Source: an uncultured Pseudoteredinibacter sp.
GTDB taxonomy: Bacteria > Pseudomonadota > Gammaproteobacteria > Pseudomonadales > Cellvibrionaceae
Reading direction: 5' to 3'
Length of the DNA: 64,000 bases
NCBI RefSeq assembly: GCF_947502065.1
Contig: NZ_CANMYE010000013.1
Span: 1 to 64,000, forward strand
The first letter of the stretch is position 1; every line of letters starts with the position of its first letter. The translations under genes were made by a program, and so were the position numbers. This document shows, in pieces, positions 45,229 to 54,741 of the stretch. The notes below the pieces were generated by a model. It ran no database searches, had not been told where the DNA came from, and saw nothing but the letters and a program-made list of their open reading frames with translations.

Positions 45229-47742
45229 ATGCTAAGAGGTTTAGCGGCATTTTACCAAGGATTAGTGATTCAGCGTCCTTGGTTGGGTTTAGTTTTGGTT
45301 ATAGCGTTGACCGCCTTAGCGGCAGCCGGCTTGCCAAATTTCAAGCTGGATGCTTCATCTGAGTCCCTTACCCTTGAAAACGATAAAGACTTGGATTATT
45401 TCCGCGAAGTTTATAGTCGCTACCAAAGCGGAGACTTCTTGGTTGTTACCTACCGTCCAAACGCCGATTTATTTTCAGATCAATCGATCAATGACCTGCG
45501 TAGCTTGTCAGATGAATTAGCCCAAATTGAAGGGGTAGATTCTGTATTGGGTATGCTGGATGTTCCCTTACTTTATAGCCCCAAGCTCAGCTTGACCGAT
45601 TTAAGCGACGAGCCTCGAACGCTTATGAGTGAAGGGGTTGACCGGGAGCTTGCCAAGCAAGAGTTTTGGAATAGCCCAATATATCGCGACATGTTGCTGA
45701 GCCCAGATGGCCGCACAACGGCAATATTGGCGAACCTAAAGGTAGATAATAAATACTTGGCGCTGGTGAAGCAGCGTGACGAATTGCGAGCACTTTTTAA
45801 GGCAGGGCAGCTGAGTGCAGAGCAGCAGCAAGAGTATGAGCGTGTCAGTGCGGAGTTTTTAGATTATCGGACCCAGGCGGCTGTTAAAGACAAGGCCAGG
45901 GTTGCTAAGGTGCGGGAAGTGGTAACGTCCTATTCCGACAGAGCCGAAATGTTTGTTGGTGGTGTGACGATGATCACCGCCGATATGATTGACTTTATCC
46001 AAAGTGATTTGACTGTTTTTGGTTTGGGTATCGTAATTTTTATCGTGCTCTTGCTGGCAGTTATTTTTCGCCAATGGCGCTTTATCATTTTGCCGCTATC
46101 AACTTGTATCCTGACCGCTGTTCTGATGCTGGGACTGCTGAGTTGGCTGGATTGGCGTCTGACGGTTATTTCTTCAAATTTTGTTGCTCTATTATTGATT
46201 ACGACTCTGGCTATTACTATTCATTTGGTGGTTAGGTTTCGTGAATCCTATGGCGAGCACCCGCATTGGAGTAAGGGCCAGCTAGTCATGGACATGGTGC
46301 ACTATATGTTGCGCCCTTGTTTATTTACGGCATTGACCACAGTGGTTGCATTTGTCTCCTTAGTGGTAAGTGGAATCCGCCCGGTTATCGATTTTGGCTG
46401 GATGATGACCATGGGTTTGGCGGTTGGTTTTTGCATGGCCTTTATTCTATTGCCGGCCGGATTGATGCTGTGGCCTTTGGGTGAGCCCAAGGACAATGGC
46501 GATCAGTCGAAAGCATTCACCCTGAGCTTTTCTCGTTTTGCGGAGCAGCGTGGTGGCTTAGTTATCGTGCTTTCAATTTTGGCGGCATTGGCATCCGCAT
46601 ACGGCATAAGCTTGCTTAAAGTGGATAACCGCTTTATCGATTACTTCCATAAAGACACTGAAATCTATCAGGGGATGGAAGCTATTGACCGCCGCTTGGG
46701 TGGAACCATGCCGCTCGAGATTATTATCGATATAGCACCCGAAGTTGCGGTAGCTGAAGAGGTCGGTGTCGAAGAGGATGATGAGTTTTCGGACGAATTC
46801 GATGATGAATTCGGTGATGATCTATTTGCTGATGAATCTGCCGAAGCCGATACGGTTTATTGGTTTACCAGTGCAGGCTTGCGCAAGGTCGAGTCCTTAC
46901 ACGATTACTTAGAGTCTCTGCCAGAGGTGGGTAAAGTTCAATCATTAGCCATCGCCTATAAGGTTGCAAAAGATGTCAATGGCGGCAGCTTGAGTGATTT
47001 TGAATTGGCGATTCTTCGTCAGGCTCTGCCGGATAGTATTAATGATGTCTTGGTTAAGCCATACCTGGCCCTTGAGCAGGAGCAGACAAGAATTTCCATG
47101 CGATTGGTGGAAACCAGTGCTGATCTTGATCGCATGACGATCATGGCCAAGATACGAGATCACGCAATTAATGAGTTGGGCTTTGCACCTGAGCAAATCC
47201 ACTTTAGTGGTATGTTGGTGCTGTATAACAATATGCTAAATAGCTTGTTTGACTCTCAGATCATGACTCTTGGCGCAGTCTTTATCGCCATCATGGTGAT
47301 GTTTGTTATCCTATTTAGATCATTCTCTTTGGCTTTGGTCGCAATCGTGCCTAATATGCTGGCCGCCTTTATGGTTTTAGGCGCAATGGGTATCGCTGGT
47401 ATTCCTCTGGATATGATGACGATAACCATTGCGGCGATTACTGTAGGTATTGCCGTTGACCATGAAATTCACTACATAACCTGCTTTAAGCGTGAGTTTG
47501 CAAAAGATGGTAATTACATTGCCACCATGCATCGATCCCATGGCACCATTGGTAGGGCGCTTTATTATACCGCGATCACCATTATTGTTGGTTTTTCAGT
47601 GCTGTCGCTGTCAGAATTTATCCCATCGATTTATTTTGGCTTATTAACCGGCGGTTCGATGATTGCGGCCACTTTGGCTTCTTTGGTATTGTTGCCGAAA
47701 CTGATCATTCTATTCAAGCCTTTAGGTCCAGAGTCCGCTTAG
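45229..47742 (+). CDS. RND-superfamily (MMPL-type) transporter linked to exosortase H
   Basis: The 837-residue protein has the RND arrangement: a first membrane span, a large periplasmic loop, a bundle of membrane helices (about residues 260-425), a second loop and a second bundle (about 680-830). The second loop contains a very acidic stretch (DDEFSDEFDDEFGDD). It lies 24 bases before an exosortase H gene on the same strand, suggesting one operon. Such hydrophobe transporters may move lipid or a processed product; substrate is unknown. Confidence 0.85.
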   Translation: MLRGLAAFYQGLVIQRPWLGLVLVIALTALAAAGLPNFKLDASSESLTLENDKDLDYFREVYSRYQSGDFLVVTYRPNADLFSDQSINDLRSLSDELAQIEGVDSVLGMLDVPLLYSPKLSLTDLSDEPRTLMSEGVDRELAKQEFWNSPIYRDMLLSPDGRTTAILANLKVDNKYLALVKQRDELRALFKAGQLSAEQQQEYERVSAEFLDYRTQAAVKDKARVAKVREVVTSYSDRAEMFVGGVTMITADMIDFIQSDLTVFGLGIVIFIVLLLAVIFRQWRFIILPLSTCILTAVLMLGLLSWLDWRLTVISSNFVALLLITTLAITIHLVVRFRESYGEHPHWSKGQLVMDMVHYMLRPCLFTALTTVVAFVSLVVSGIRPVIDFGWMMTMGLAVGFCMAFILLPAGLMLWPLGEPKDNGDQSKAFTLSFSRFAEQRGGLVIVLSILAALASAYGISLLKVDNRFIDYFHKDTEIYQGMEAIDRRLGGTMPLEIIIDIAPEVAVAEEVGVEEDDEFSDEFDDEFGDDLFADESAEADTVYWFTSAGLRKVESLHDYLESLPEVGKVQSLAIAYKVAKDVNGGSLSDFELAILRQALPDSINDVLVKPYLALEQEQTRISMRLVETSADLDRMTIMAKIRDHAINELGFAPEQIHFSGMLVLYNNMLNSLFDSQIMTLGAVFIAIMVMFVILFRSFSLALVAIVPNMLAAFMVLGAMGIAGIPLDMMTITIAAITVGIAVDHEIHYITCFKREFAKDGNYIATMHRSHGTIGRALYYTAITIIVGFSVLSLSEFIPSIYFGLLTGGSMIAATLASLVLLPKLIILFKPLGPESA

Positions 47743-47766
47743 ACCAAGCTATTAAAAGGAAATTAC

Positions 47767-48279
47767 ATGCTTCGCTACAGTGCTTGGTTTTTCGGCGTTC
47801 TGGTTGTGCTATTTGGATTGGAAATGCTTGGCCCTGTGCAGCAAAGTGTGATCCTGCCTTTTACAGCATTTATCGCTAAAGTTTGCGTCGCTATTATTAC
47901 TCCTTTTGATGCCGATGTGTTGGCTTACGGCAAAATATTGCAGAGCTCAGCAAATGGCTTTGCGGTGTCGATAGAGCCTGGCTGCAATGGGGTTGAAGCG
48001 ACTATTATGCTAATCGCTGCAGCCGTTGCATTCCCCGCAACCATAAAGCAAAAGCTTGCGGTTGTTGTTATTGGTTTTTTTGCCATTCAGGTTGCAAATA
48101 TTTTGCGCATCATCAGTTTGTTCTATCTTGGTCAATGGAATATGGAGGTGTTCGAGTGGGCGCATTTATATCTATGGCCGGTGTTGATTATGGTCGATGT
48201 GTTAGCGGTGTTTTTGGTATGGCTGCGAATCATCGCTAAGGGACAAGAAGAAGCTCAGCCTGAAGGGGCGGCTGCATGA
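47767..48279 (+). CDS. xrtH: Exosortase H (archaeosortase/exosortase family)
   Basis: The 170-residue membrane protein has about four spans and the exosortase catalytic set: Cys73 in EPGCNGVEA, Arg114 in NILRI, and His133 in AHLYLW. Exosortases cleave C-terminal sorting tails and pass proteins to the cell envelope or outside. This short type is the one paired with IPTLxxWG-type tails. AAGGAAA precedes the start. Its stop overlaps the next gene by four bases. Confidence 0.86.
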   Translation: MLRYSAWFFGVLVVLFGLEMLGPVQQSVILPFTAFIAKVCVAIITPFDADVLAYGKILQSSANGFAVSIEPGCNGVEATIMLIAAAVAFPATIKQKLAVVVIGFFAIQVANILRIISLFYLGQWNMEVFEWAHLYLWPVLIMVDVLAVFLVWLRIIAKGQEEAQPEGAAA

Positions 48280-48926
48280 ATGTTCAAGTAGAGCAGCAAT
48301 TGGGTGCGGGAAAGTTTTTTCTAAGAATTATTTTAGCCATGATCCCCTGCTTTGCTCTTTGGTGGTTTATTGGGGATTGGTGGTTGCGGCCAGCGGTGGA
48401 TATTGCGGGCGGCGTGTTGGCTTTGCTTTTACCTGAGTCCTTTCATAGTTTACAGCTACTTGATGGTAGTTTGCAGGCAGCTACCAATTGGGGGGAGGTT
48501 CAGGGGCGCTTGGTTCCCGCTCGAGCTGCAGGTTATGCCTTGGCATTCGAGTCTAATGTTCGTGTTTTGAGTTATTCTGTGCCATTCTTTTTTGCCCTGC
48601 AGGCAGCCCTGTGGAATTGGCAGCCTAAGAAGCATATCGCTATATCCTTGTTCGTTATGTACCTTGTTATTATTGTAAGCATGGTCTTTCTTTGCGCCAA
48701 GTCCGTAATGGTTGGGCTTGGTGGGGCATTTATTGAGGCCAATCGCTACTGGTATGCTTCGCGAGACTTTATTGCGCTAGGTTTTCAATTATCTACTTTA
48801 ATGCTGCCTGTTTTGGTACCTGTTTTTTTATGGGTATTAACCAATCAGGAGCAATTACAAAGCTTGTTTGTGTCAGGTCTTAGGCAGGCAAAGGCGACTA
48901 GCGCTGCACCGGAAGGGTCAGAATAA
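48276..48926 (+). CDS. Exosortase H-associated membrane protein
   Basis: This 216-residue protein has about four to five membrane spans and overlaps xrtH by four bases (ATGA), so the pair is coupled. Its pairing with XrtH is a known arrangement of this family; the biochemical role is unknown. The 3' end overlaps the convergent sensor kinase gene by 29 bases. Confidence 0.75.
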   Translation: MNVQVEQQLGAGKFFLRIILAMIPCFALWWFIGDWWLRPAVDIAGGVLALLLPESFHSLQLLDGSLQAATNWGEVQGRLVPARAAGYALAFESNVRVLSYSVPFFFALQAALWNWQPKKHIAISLFVMYLVIIVSMVFLCAKSVMVGLGGAFIEANRYWYASRDFIALGFQLSTLMLPVLVPVFLWVLTNQEQLQSLFVSGLRQAKATSAAPEGSE

Positions 48927-50244
48927 AAGAAGCCCCGCCCAAAATTGGAGAGCGGCCAACCTCTACGCTACCGCTGTAGGCACTTACGATATCGATTGCA
49001 ACTGCCAGCCCAATTCCTTGACCTTTATTGGCAGTGTCGGCGCGTTGGCCGCGGGTAAGAATGCTTTGCCTTTGGTTGCCTGCTACTCCTGGCCCGTCAT
49101 CCTCCACGCGGATCACCCACTGCCCATCCATTTCTTCGGCGTCGACAAATACCTGTCGGTGTCCGTATTTGCAGGCATTATCAAGTAGATTGCCCATAAG
49201 CTCCATGAAGTCGGCTTCTTCACCTTGAATGCGACAATCAGCTGGAATCAATAGCGAAAAATCCTTTTCATCTCGTCCGTAGACTTTACCCAGGGCGGTA
49301 ATCAGGCGCTTACAAAGTTGGCGCAGGTCAATGCTGTGGTTGATATTTACCTTTGCACCAAGGCTGGCGCGGTTCAGTTGGTGGCTGATAATCTCGTCCA
49401 TGCGGCGCAGGGGGTCAGTCAGCTTCTTCTCAAACTCAGGGTCTTGTTGGGCGAAGCCTGAGATGACCGCAAGCGGTGTTTTCAGGCTGTGGGCTAAATC
49501 ATTTAAGGTATTTTTATAGCGTTCGCTTTGCTGACTTTGATTGGCTAGCACCTGGTTCAGGCTATGGGTAACGGGAATGATTTCCGATGGGTAATCCCCT
49601 GGTAGCTGTTGTTCTGAGGATTCTCGCAGTTTATCGATATCATCTTTAAGTCGCTTTAGCGGCTGCAGCCCCCAGCGCATGATGAGTAATTGTGCGAGTA
49701 TGATAAAGACGCCGAGGCTACCAAGCCATTGGCCAAGTTGCTGCCTATAGGTGCTTAACTCAGCGCTCCAAATGGCGCTATCTCGCCAGATAGTAAGGCG
49801 AACGGGAAGGTTTCCCTCTTTGCTTTCCCATTCTACATCGAAGCTTAAACTAAAGACTCGGCCTTGGCTGCTATGTCTTATCTCTTCAAAATGTTGTGTT
49901 CCAGCTTCAATGCTTTGGGGCATCAAGTTGCTGGGCGTTGGGAACAAAACGGACGGGGATTGCCACTGCATTCCAAGGGGGGTGTGTACCCAAGCGTAAA
50001 GTCCAGAGCCAGGCCGGCTAAAGTCTGGGTCATTTAATTCTTGAGATAGCTTGGGCTGGCCCGCGCTGATATCTATCGAGCCAAGCAGCAAGTACATATG
50101 GCTGTTGAGGCGATTTTTTTCAGCGGTACTTAAGCTTCGTTGAAAGGCTTGGTCGAGCATGTAGCCGCTTAACCCTAGGACTGCAGGTAAAACCAAAAGT
50201 GATGCTAGGGTAAAGCGCGAGGCAAGAGAACGAAATAGGCGCAA
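48898..50244 (-). CDS. PhoQ-like sensor histidine kinase
   Basis: The 448-residue kinase has two membrane spans (about 13-30 and 175-195) bracketing a periplasmic sensor of about 140 residues, then HAMP-like, HisKA (LAHSLKTPLAVISG) and ATPase regions (NLLDNACKYG; GQGIGLAVA). Length equals Pseudomonas PhoQ, and the partner regulator is PhoP-like. The sensed signal cannot be read; the periplasmic domain is not obviously acidic. It lies 12 bases after its regulator gene. Confidence 0.85.
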   Translation of the reverse strand: MRLFRSLASRFTLASLLVLPAVLGLSGYMLDQAFQRSLSTAEKNRLNSHMYLLLGSIDISAGQPKLSQELNDPDFSRPGSGLYAWVHTPLGMQWQSPSVLFPTPSNLMPQSIEAGTQHFEEIRHSSQGRVFSLSFDVEWESKEGNLPVRLTIWRDSAIWSAELSTYRQQLGQWLGSLGVFIILAQLLIMRWGLQPLKRLKDDIDKLRESSEQQLPGDYPSEIIPVTHSLNQVLANQSQQSERYKNTLNDLAHSLKTPLAVISGFAQQDPEFEKKLTDPLRRMDEIISHQLNRASLGAKVNINHSIDLRQLCKRLITALGKVYGRDEKDFSLLIPADCRIQGEEADFMELMGNLLDNACKYGHRQVFVDAEEMDGQWVIRVEDDGPGVAGNQRQSILTRGQRADTANKGQGIGLAVAIDIVSAYSGSVEVGRSPILGGASFILTLPVQR

Positions 50245-50256
50245 AAGAGAAAAGCC

Positions 50257-50937
50257 TTAATTTTGTGTTTCCAAAGCAAAGCGATAGCCTTGGCCACGAA
50301 CTGTATCGATAGGTTTTAAGTCGCCATTAGGGTCAATTTTCTTTCTTAAGCGGCCAATAAAAACTTCAATTACGTTGCTGTCACGATCAAAGTCTTGATC
50401 ATACAGGTGTTCGGTTAATTCTGTTTTTGAAACCAGCTTGCCAGCATTGAGGGCCAAGTATTCAAGAGTATTGTATTCGAAGCTGGTGAGCTCCAGCTTA
50501 TTGCCATCACGACTGACTGTTTTTGCCGTGGTGTTGATGACAAGTGAACCATAATCAAGACTTGGGCTTGCGTGACCCGCTGCGCGGCGGAGCAGGGCAT
50601 TGATCCTAGCGAGTAATTCTTCATTTTGAAACGGTTTAACAACATAGTCGTCGGCACCAGCTTCAAGTCCTTCGACTTTGTCTTGCCAATTGCCGCGAGC
50701 TGTTAGAATCAAGATCGGGAACTTTTTGCCTTCTGCGCGCAGTGTCTTTACAACCTCTAGGCCATCGACTTCAGGTAGGCCTAGGTCGATGATAGCTAGG
50801 TCATATGGATGCTCGGTACCTAAAAAAATTGCCTCGCGGCCATCGCCGCAAGCATCGCTAACATAGCCAGCAGATTTGAGTTGCGTGCATATCTGCTCGC
50901 GGATATGTGGCTCGTCTTCGACAACAAGTAAGCGCAT
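50257..50937 (-). CDS. PhoP-like OmpR-family response regulator
   Basis: The 226-residue protein has a receiver (phospho-Asp in AIIDLGLPEVDG; LTARGNWQDKVEGLEAGADD in part is close to PhoP) and a winged-helix DNA-binding domain ending DTVRGQGYRF. It is cotranscribed with the downstream sensor. A PepSY-like secreted protein gene sits upstream and may be part of its regulon. Confidence 0.9.
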   Translation of the reverse strand: MRLLVVEDEPHIREQICTQLKSAGYVSDACGDGREAIFLGTEHPYDLAIIDLGLPEVDGLEVVKTLRAEGKKFPILILTARGNWQDKVEGLEAGADDYVVKPFQNEELLARINALLRRAAGHASPSLDYGSLVINTTAKTVSRDGNKLELTSFEYNTLEYLALNAGKLVSKTELTEHLYDQDFDRDSNVIEVFIGRLRKKIDPNGDLKPIDTVRGQGYRFALETQN

Positions 50938-51041
50938 AACTGGTCTCGTAATGGTCTTAAGCCACGGGGAATCATTTATAGTGGCATATGTTTTTGTTTT
51001 CTGGCGCCAGCTTATTTTTCTGGCAGCGTAGGCGCTGAGTT

Positions 51042-51359
51042 CTAATCAGCAATCCATATCTGTTGTACTTTACCAGAGGCTGTAAGTACTTTCACAGTGT
51101 ATCCGGCCTGACCTCTTTGAACTTTGAGAACTTTTCCCTTAGATTTCTTAAGCGCTTTTTGTGCGGCTTTAGCTTGGCCATTTGGTGTCGCTTTGCCGTC
51201 ATCCTGACTGCCTGCTTTTGCCAGTTGGATTATTGTTCGCTGCTCAATGGTCTGCTGGTCGACATTGGGCGTTTTGTCTTCAATGCTTACTGCGCTAAGC
51301 GGTAAGGCAAGGCCCATGAGGGCAATAAGCGAAGCAATTAGTTGTCGATGCTGTGTCAT
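51042..51359 (-). CDS. Small secreted PepSY-like protein
   Basis: A 105-residue protein with a signal peptide (cleavage near LSA) and a C-terminal PepSY-like strand pattern (KGKVLKVQRGQAGYTVKVLT, then KVQQIWID-like end). PepSY proteins often precede two-component operons of this type and may tune the sensor. It lies 104 bases upstream of the regulator gene. Confidence 0.7.
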   Translation of the reverse strand: MTQHRQLIASLIALMGLALPLSAVSIEDKTPNVDQQTIEQRTIIQLAKAGSQDDGKATPNGQAKAAQKALKKSKGKVLKVQRGQAGYTVKVLTASGKVQQIWIAD

Positions 51360-51809
51360 TTAATATGTTCCGGTTAGAGCATTGGCTGCTATTAAGCAGT
51401 CTAGAACAAGCGAGCTGATCGTGGGCAATATTTGCCTCTTATTTTGATCAGTGCTGTTATGGCGCCGCATTTGGCTTTGGCGCCTGCAACTACGTCTAAG
51501 GCTATTTTACACCGGTATGTCTGAAATGTCGGCCGGTTATATGTGCCACCTTGCTTGCCTTTTTTGTGTGATCAACCAGATCAGAGTATCAGGCTAAAAG
51601 CGTTTGCCTGAACCTTGGCTGAAACTTGGCGCATATTATTGCTTTGTGGGCCTTAAAATTGCTCGCTGTTCGACGCAGTCAGTGCCTTAGAAACAAGGTA
51701 TAATGCCCAGTTATGCTCGTTTGTTAGGTAGCGGATTACCAATCGTGACTGTAACGAGTCAAAAGCTTGAAAATACAAGCCGATAATTTACCAAGTAAAT
51801 AGCAAAGTT
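51360..51809. other. Divergent intergenic region before proA (450 bases)
   Basis: No convincing gene is present. The region contains GGCGCC...GGCGCC near 51470-51488 as a possible hairpin and a TATAAT at 51699-51704 as the likely -10 for proA. I see nothing else of note on either strand. Confidence 0.5.
51699..51704 (+). promoter_or_regulatory. Likely -10 element of the proA operon
   Basis: A perfect TATAAT lies 106 bases before the proA start. The best -35 at 17-base spacing, CAGTCA, is poor, so activation or another start may be involved. Confidence 0.5.
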
Positions 51810-53090
51810 ATGAATATTGATAGTTATATGCGCCAGTTAGGGCAGCAGGCGAGAACGGCTTCGCGGGAGCTGCTTTTGGCTGATAGCGGCCAAAAGAACC
51901 AGGCCTTGCTTGCAATAGCCGCCGAGCTTAAGGCTCAGCAAGAACAAATTTTACAAGCCAATGACACTGACTTGCAGCTGGGACGAGATTCTGGCTTAGA
52001 GGACGCTTTATTGGATCGTTTGGCGATCACAGAAGCTGGAATTGATCAGATGGTAGAGGGCTTGCAGCAGGTAGCTGCGTTGCCGGACCCCTGTGGCGAA
52101 ATCAGTGATATGAGTTATCGTCCGAGCGGTATTCAGGTTGGCAAGATGCGGGTGCCGCTTGGGGTGGTCGGGATTATTTATGAGTCGCGTCCTAATGTGA
52201 CCATTGATGCGGCCAGCTTATGCTTAAAATCAGGCAATGCCACGATATTGCGTGGAGGCAAAGAGGCATTTCATTCGAATCAGGCCATTGCCAAATGCAT
52301 CACTACGGGCCTCGTCTTAGCGGGGCTGCCTGAAAATGCTGTGCAAGTTATTGAAACGACGGACCGGGCGGCTGTTTCAGCAATGATTACTATGCCGGAG
52401 TTTGTCGATGTCATAGTCCCCCGTGGAGGCCGAGGTCTGATCGAGAGAATAAGCAATGAGGCCAAGGTAAATGTTATTAAGCATCTAGACGGCATATGCC
52501 ATGTCTACCTAGATGATAAGGCTGATTTGGATAAGGCAAAAGCTATTGCCGTTAATGCCAAAACACACCGTTATGGTGTTTGTAATGCGATGGAGACTCT
52601 GCTCATACATGAAGATTTGTCGGGTGGGTTTTTAACGGATTTGGCAAAAGCTTACTGGAATAAAGGTGTGCAGCTGCGAGCCTGTGAAACTTCTTACTCA
52701 AAGCTTCTTGAATTTAGTGAGGCCGACGGTGACTTGCTCGTTCAAGCAAGCCCAGAAGATTGGGATACAGAGTATTTGGCCCCGGTGTTGGCGGTAAAGC
52801 TAGTCCGTGATATGGCCGAGGCGATTGCTCATATTGCACGCCACAGCTCAGGTCACACCGAAAGCATAGTGAGTGAAGACTATAGCCGTGTAAGGGCATT
52901 TTTAGCCCAAGTTGATTCTGCATCGGTTATGGCCAATGCGTCTACTCGCTTTGCTGATGGTTTTGAGTATGGCTTGGGTGCGGAAATTGGTATCTCGACG
53001 GATAAAATTCACGCTCGAGGGCCTGTTGGTCTGCAAGGGCTCACATCTCAAAAGTGGATAGTGTTCGGTGATGGCCATATCCGCAACTAA
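51810..53090 (+). CDS. proA: Gamma-glutamyl phosphate reductase
   Basis: ProA reduces gamma-glutamyl phosphate to the semialdehyde in proline synthesis. The 426-residue protein has [20 protein letters not shown], the catalytic Cys in [11 protein letters not shown], and a C-terminal [16 protein letters not shown]. It leads the proA-nadD-rsfS-rlmH run, as in Pseudomonas. Confidence 0.95.
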   Translation: MNIDSYMRQLGQQARTASRELLLADSGQKNQALLAIAAELKAQQEQILQANDTDLQLGRDSGLEDALLDRLAITEAGIDQMVEGLQQVAALPDPCGEISDMSYRPSGIQVGKMRVPLGVVGIIYESRPNVTIDAASLCLKSGNATILRGGKEAFHSNQAIAKCITTGLVLAGLPENAVQVIETTDRAAVSAMITMPEFVDVIVPRGGRGLIERISNEAKVNVIKHLDGICHVYLDDKADLDKAKAIAVNAKTHRYGVCNAMETLLIHEDLSGGFLTDLAKAYWNKGVQLRACETSYSKLLEFSEADGDLLVQASPEDWDTEYLAPVLAVKLVRDMAEAIAHIARHSSGHTESIVSEDYSRVRAFLAQVDSASVMANASTRFADGFEYGLGAEIGISTDKIHARGPVGLQGLTSQKWIVFGDGHIRN

Positions 53091-53754
53091 GCTGCCGGCA
53101 TTTGGCTTGTTCGGGGGGAGTTTTGACCCGGTGCATCGTGGCCATATATGCCTTGCTGAAAAAGTACAGCAAAGTTTAGGCTTGCAGGGAATGGCTTTAT
53201 TGCCTGCCGCCCAGCAACCCTTGAAGGGTTTGGCCAATGTTTCTGCGCGGCAACGCTTGGCAATGTTGAACCTGGCGCTAACGCCGTTCCCTAACTTATC
53301 GGTGGATGCTAGAGAGTTGGGGCGTAGTGGACCATCTTATACTGTGGATACTTTGCAGCAGTGGCGCCTAGAGCATGATGAAAAAGCCTGCCTATGCTTC
53401 TGTATGGGGCTAGACTCATTAATGCAGTTGCATCGCTGGCATCGTTGGGAGCAGTTGTTTGAATTGGCCAATTTGATTGTTTTGGCTCGCCCTGGTTGGA
53501 GCTGGGCTGAAGCGGCGAGCGCGCTACCGCCGAAGTTGCAAGCTGAGCTCAAGGCTCGGCGGTGCGAGGATGTTGCGCCAATATTGGTGACTCCAAAAGG
53601 CAAATGGATTTTGCTTGAGGCGCCTTTAATGGATATTTCATCAACGAAAATTAGGCAGCAGCTTGCTGCCGGTGTGCCTGCTTCGCAATTGTCTGAATTG
53701 CCCCAAAGTGTGGCGAATTATATTGAAGAGCACAGCCTATACTGTGCGAACTAA
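53071..53754 (+). CDS. nadD: Nicotinate-nucleotide adenylyltransferase
   Basis: NadD adenylates nicotinate mononucleotide in NAD synthesis. The ATG at 53071 overlaps the proA end by 20 bases. The 227-residue protein has [15 protein letters not shown] near its start and the C-terminal [10 protein letters not shown], both diagnostic. Confidence 0.94.
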   Translation: MAISATKLPAFGLFGGSFDPVHRGHICLAEKVQQSLGLQGMALLPAAQQPLKGLANVSARQRLAMLNLALTPFPNLSVDARELGRSGPSYTVDTLQQWRLEHDEKACLCFCMGLDSLMQLHRWHRWEQLFELANLIVLARPGWSWAEAASALPPKLQAELKARRCEDVAPILVTPKGKWILLEAPLMDISSTKIRQQLAAGVPASQLSELPQSVANYIEEHSLYCAN

Positions 53755-53772
53755 CTCAAAGAGGTTTTATTT

Positions 53773-54129
53773 TTGGATCTAAATCAAGTTGTCATCAATG
53801 CTCTGGAAGATGTCAAAGGGCAAGATATTGTAAGTTTGGATGTCGCTGAATTAAGCGATGTAATGGATACCCTTGTCATTGTAACGGGAACATCTAACCG
53901 CCACGTGAAATCATTAGCCAACAATGTTGTGATGGATGCAAAAGCGGCCGGTGAGCAGCCTCTCGGGGTTGAAGGCATGGAAACCGGTGAGTGGGTGTTG
54001 GTAGATCTAGGTGGCATTGTAGTACATGTTATGTTGGAGCAAAGCCGACGCTTTTATGACTTGGAAAAACTTTGGTCCATGGAACCCGCCAATCGCCAAG
54101 ATGAAAGTGACGAAGACGATCTGAACTAA
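53773..54129 (+). CDS. rsfS: Ribosomal silencing factor RsfS
   Basis: RsfS binds ribosomal protein L14 and blocks subunit joining in starved cells. The frame begins with TTG, with GAGG eight bases upstream. The 118-residue product has [29 protein letters not shown] and the family YDLEKLW ending. Confidence 0.93.
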   Translation: MDLNQVVINALEDVKGQDIVSLDVAELSDVMDTLVIVTGTSNRHVKSLANNVVMDAKAAGEQPLGVEGMETGEWVLVDLGGIVVHVMLEQSRRFYDLEKLWSMEPANRQDESDEDDLN

Positions 54130-54136
54130 TTCAACT

Positions 54137-54604
54137 ATGCGTACTCGAATTATAGCTGTTGGTACCAAAATGCCCGCTTGGGTAGAAACTGGCTACAAAG
54201 ATTATGCTAAGCGCCTGCCGCGTGATTTTCCTGTGGAGGTGCTGGAATTGCCGCTGGGCCCTAGAGGCAAAAACGCCTCCATAGAAAAGGCCATTGCTAA
54301 AGAAAGTGAGGCAATGCTGGCGGCCATTCCAGATGGTGACAAGGTGATCGCCCTTGATGTGAAAGGCAAGCCTTGGAGTACTGAGCAGCTAGCCGATAAG
54401 TTGGCGGGCTGGCGCATGGATGGCAATAATTACAGCTTGTTAATCGGTGGTCCTGACGGCTTATCGCAGCAATGTCTGCAGCGTGCGGATGTGCGCTGGT
54501 CGCTTTCCGCGCTGACATTGCCGCATCCGTTGGTGAGGATTGTCTTGATCGAGCAGTTATATCGGGCTTGGACAATTTTAAATAATCACCCCTATCACAA
54601 ATAA
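54137..54604 (+). CDS. rlmH: 23S rRNA (pseudouridine-1915) methyltransferase RlmH
   Basis: RlmH is a SPOUT methyltransferase acting on 23S rRNA of assembled 70S ribosomes. The 155-residue protein shows the trefoil knot SAM-binding segment [13 protein letters not shown] and [13 protein letters not shown]. It starts seven bases after rsfS. Confidence 0.95.
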   Translation: MRTRIIAVGTKMPAWVETGYKDYAKRLPRDFPVEVLELPLGPRGKNASIEKAIAKESEAMLAAIPDGDKVIALDVKGKPWSTEQLADKLAGWRMDGNNYSLLIGGPDGLSQQCLQRADVRWSLSALTLPHPLVRIVLIEQLYRAWTILNNHPYHK

Positions 54605-54741
54605 CAATAGGGTGATGTAGTGAAGAGCTTTGACGGCAGTGGTTTAGCTGCTTGGGGATGGCATGGAACAAATCCTAGCTAGGGGGCTTATTCAAGGGCT
54701 CACAAATGTTAATGTCTTGAGCAGAGCTGAAGTATATCGTC

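Noticed and set aside
51522-51599. A 26-codon frame (starts MSEMSAGYM) upstream of proA
   Set aside because: No ribosome-binding site, no hydrophobic or repeated pattern, and nothing linking it to proA; chance is the simplest explanation.
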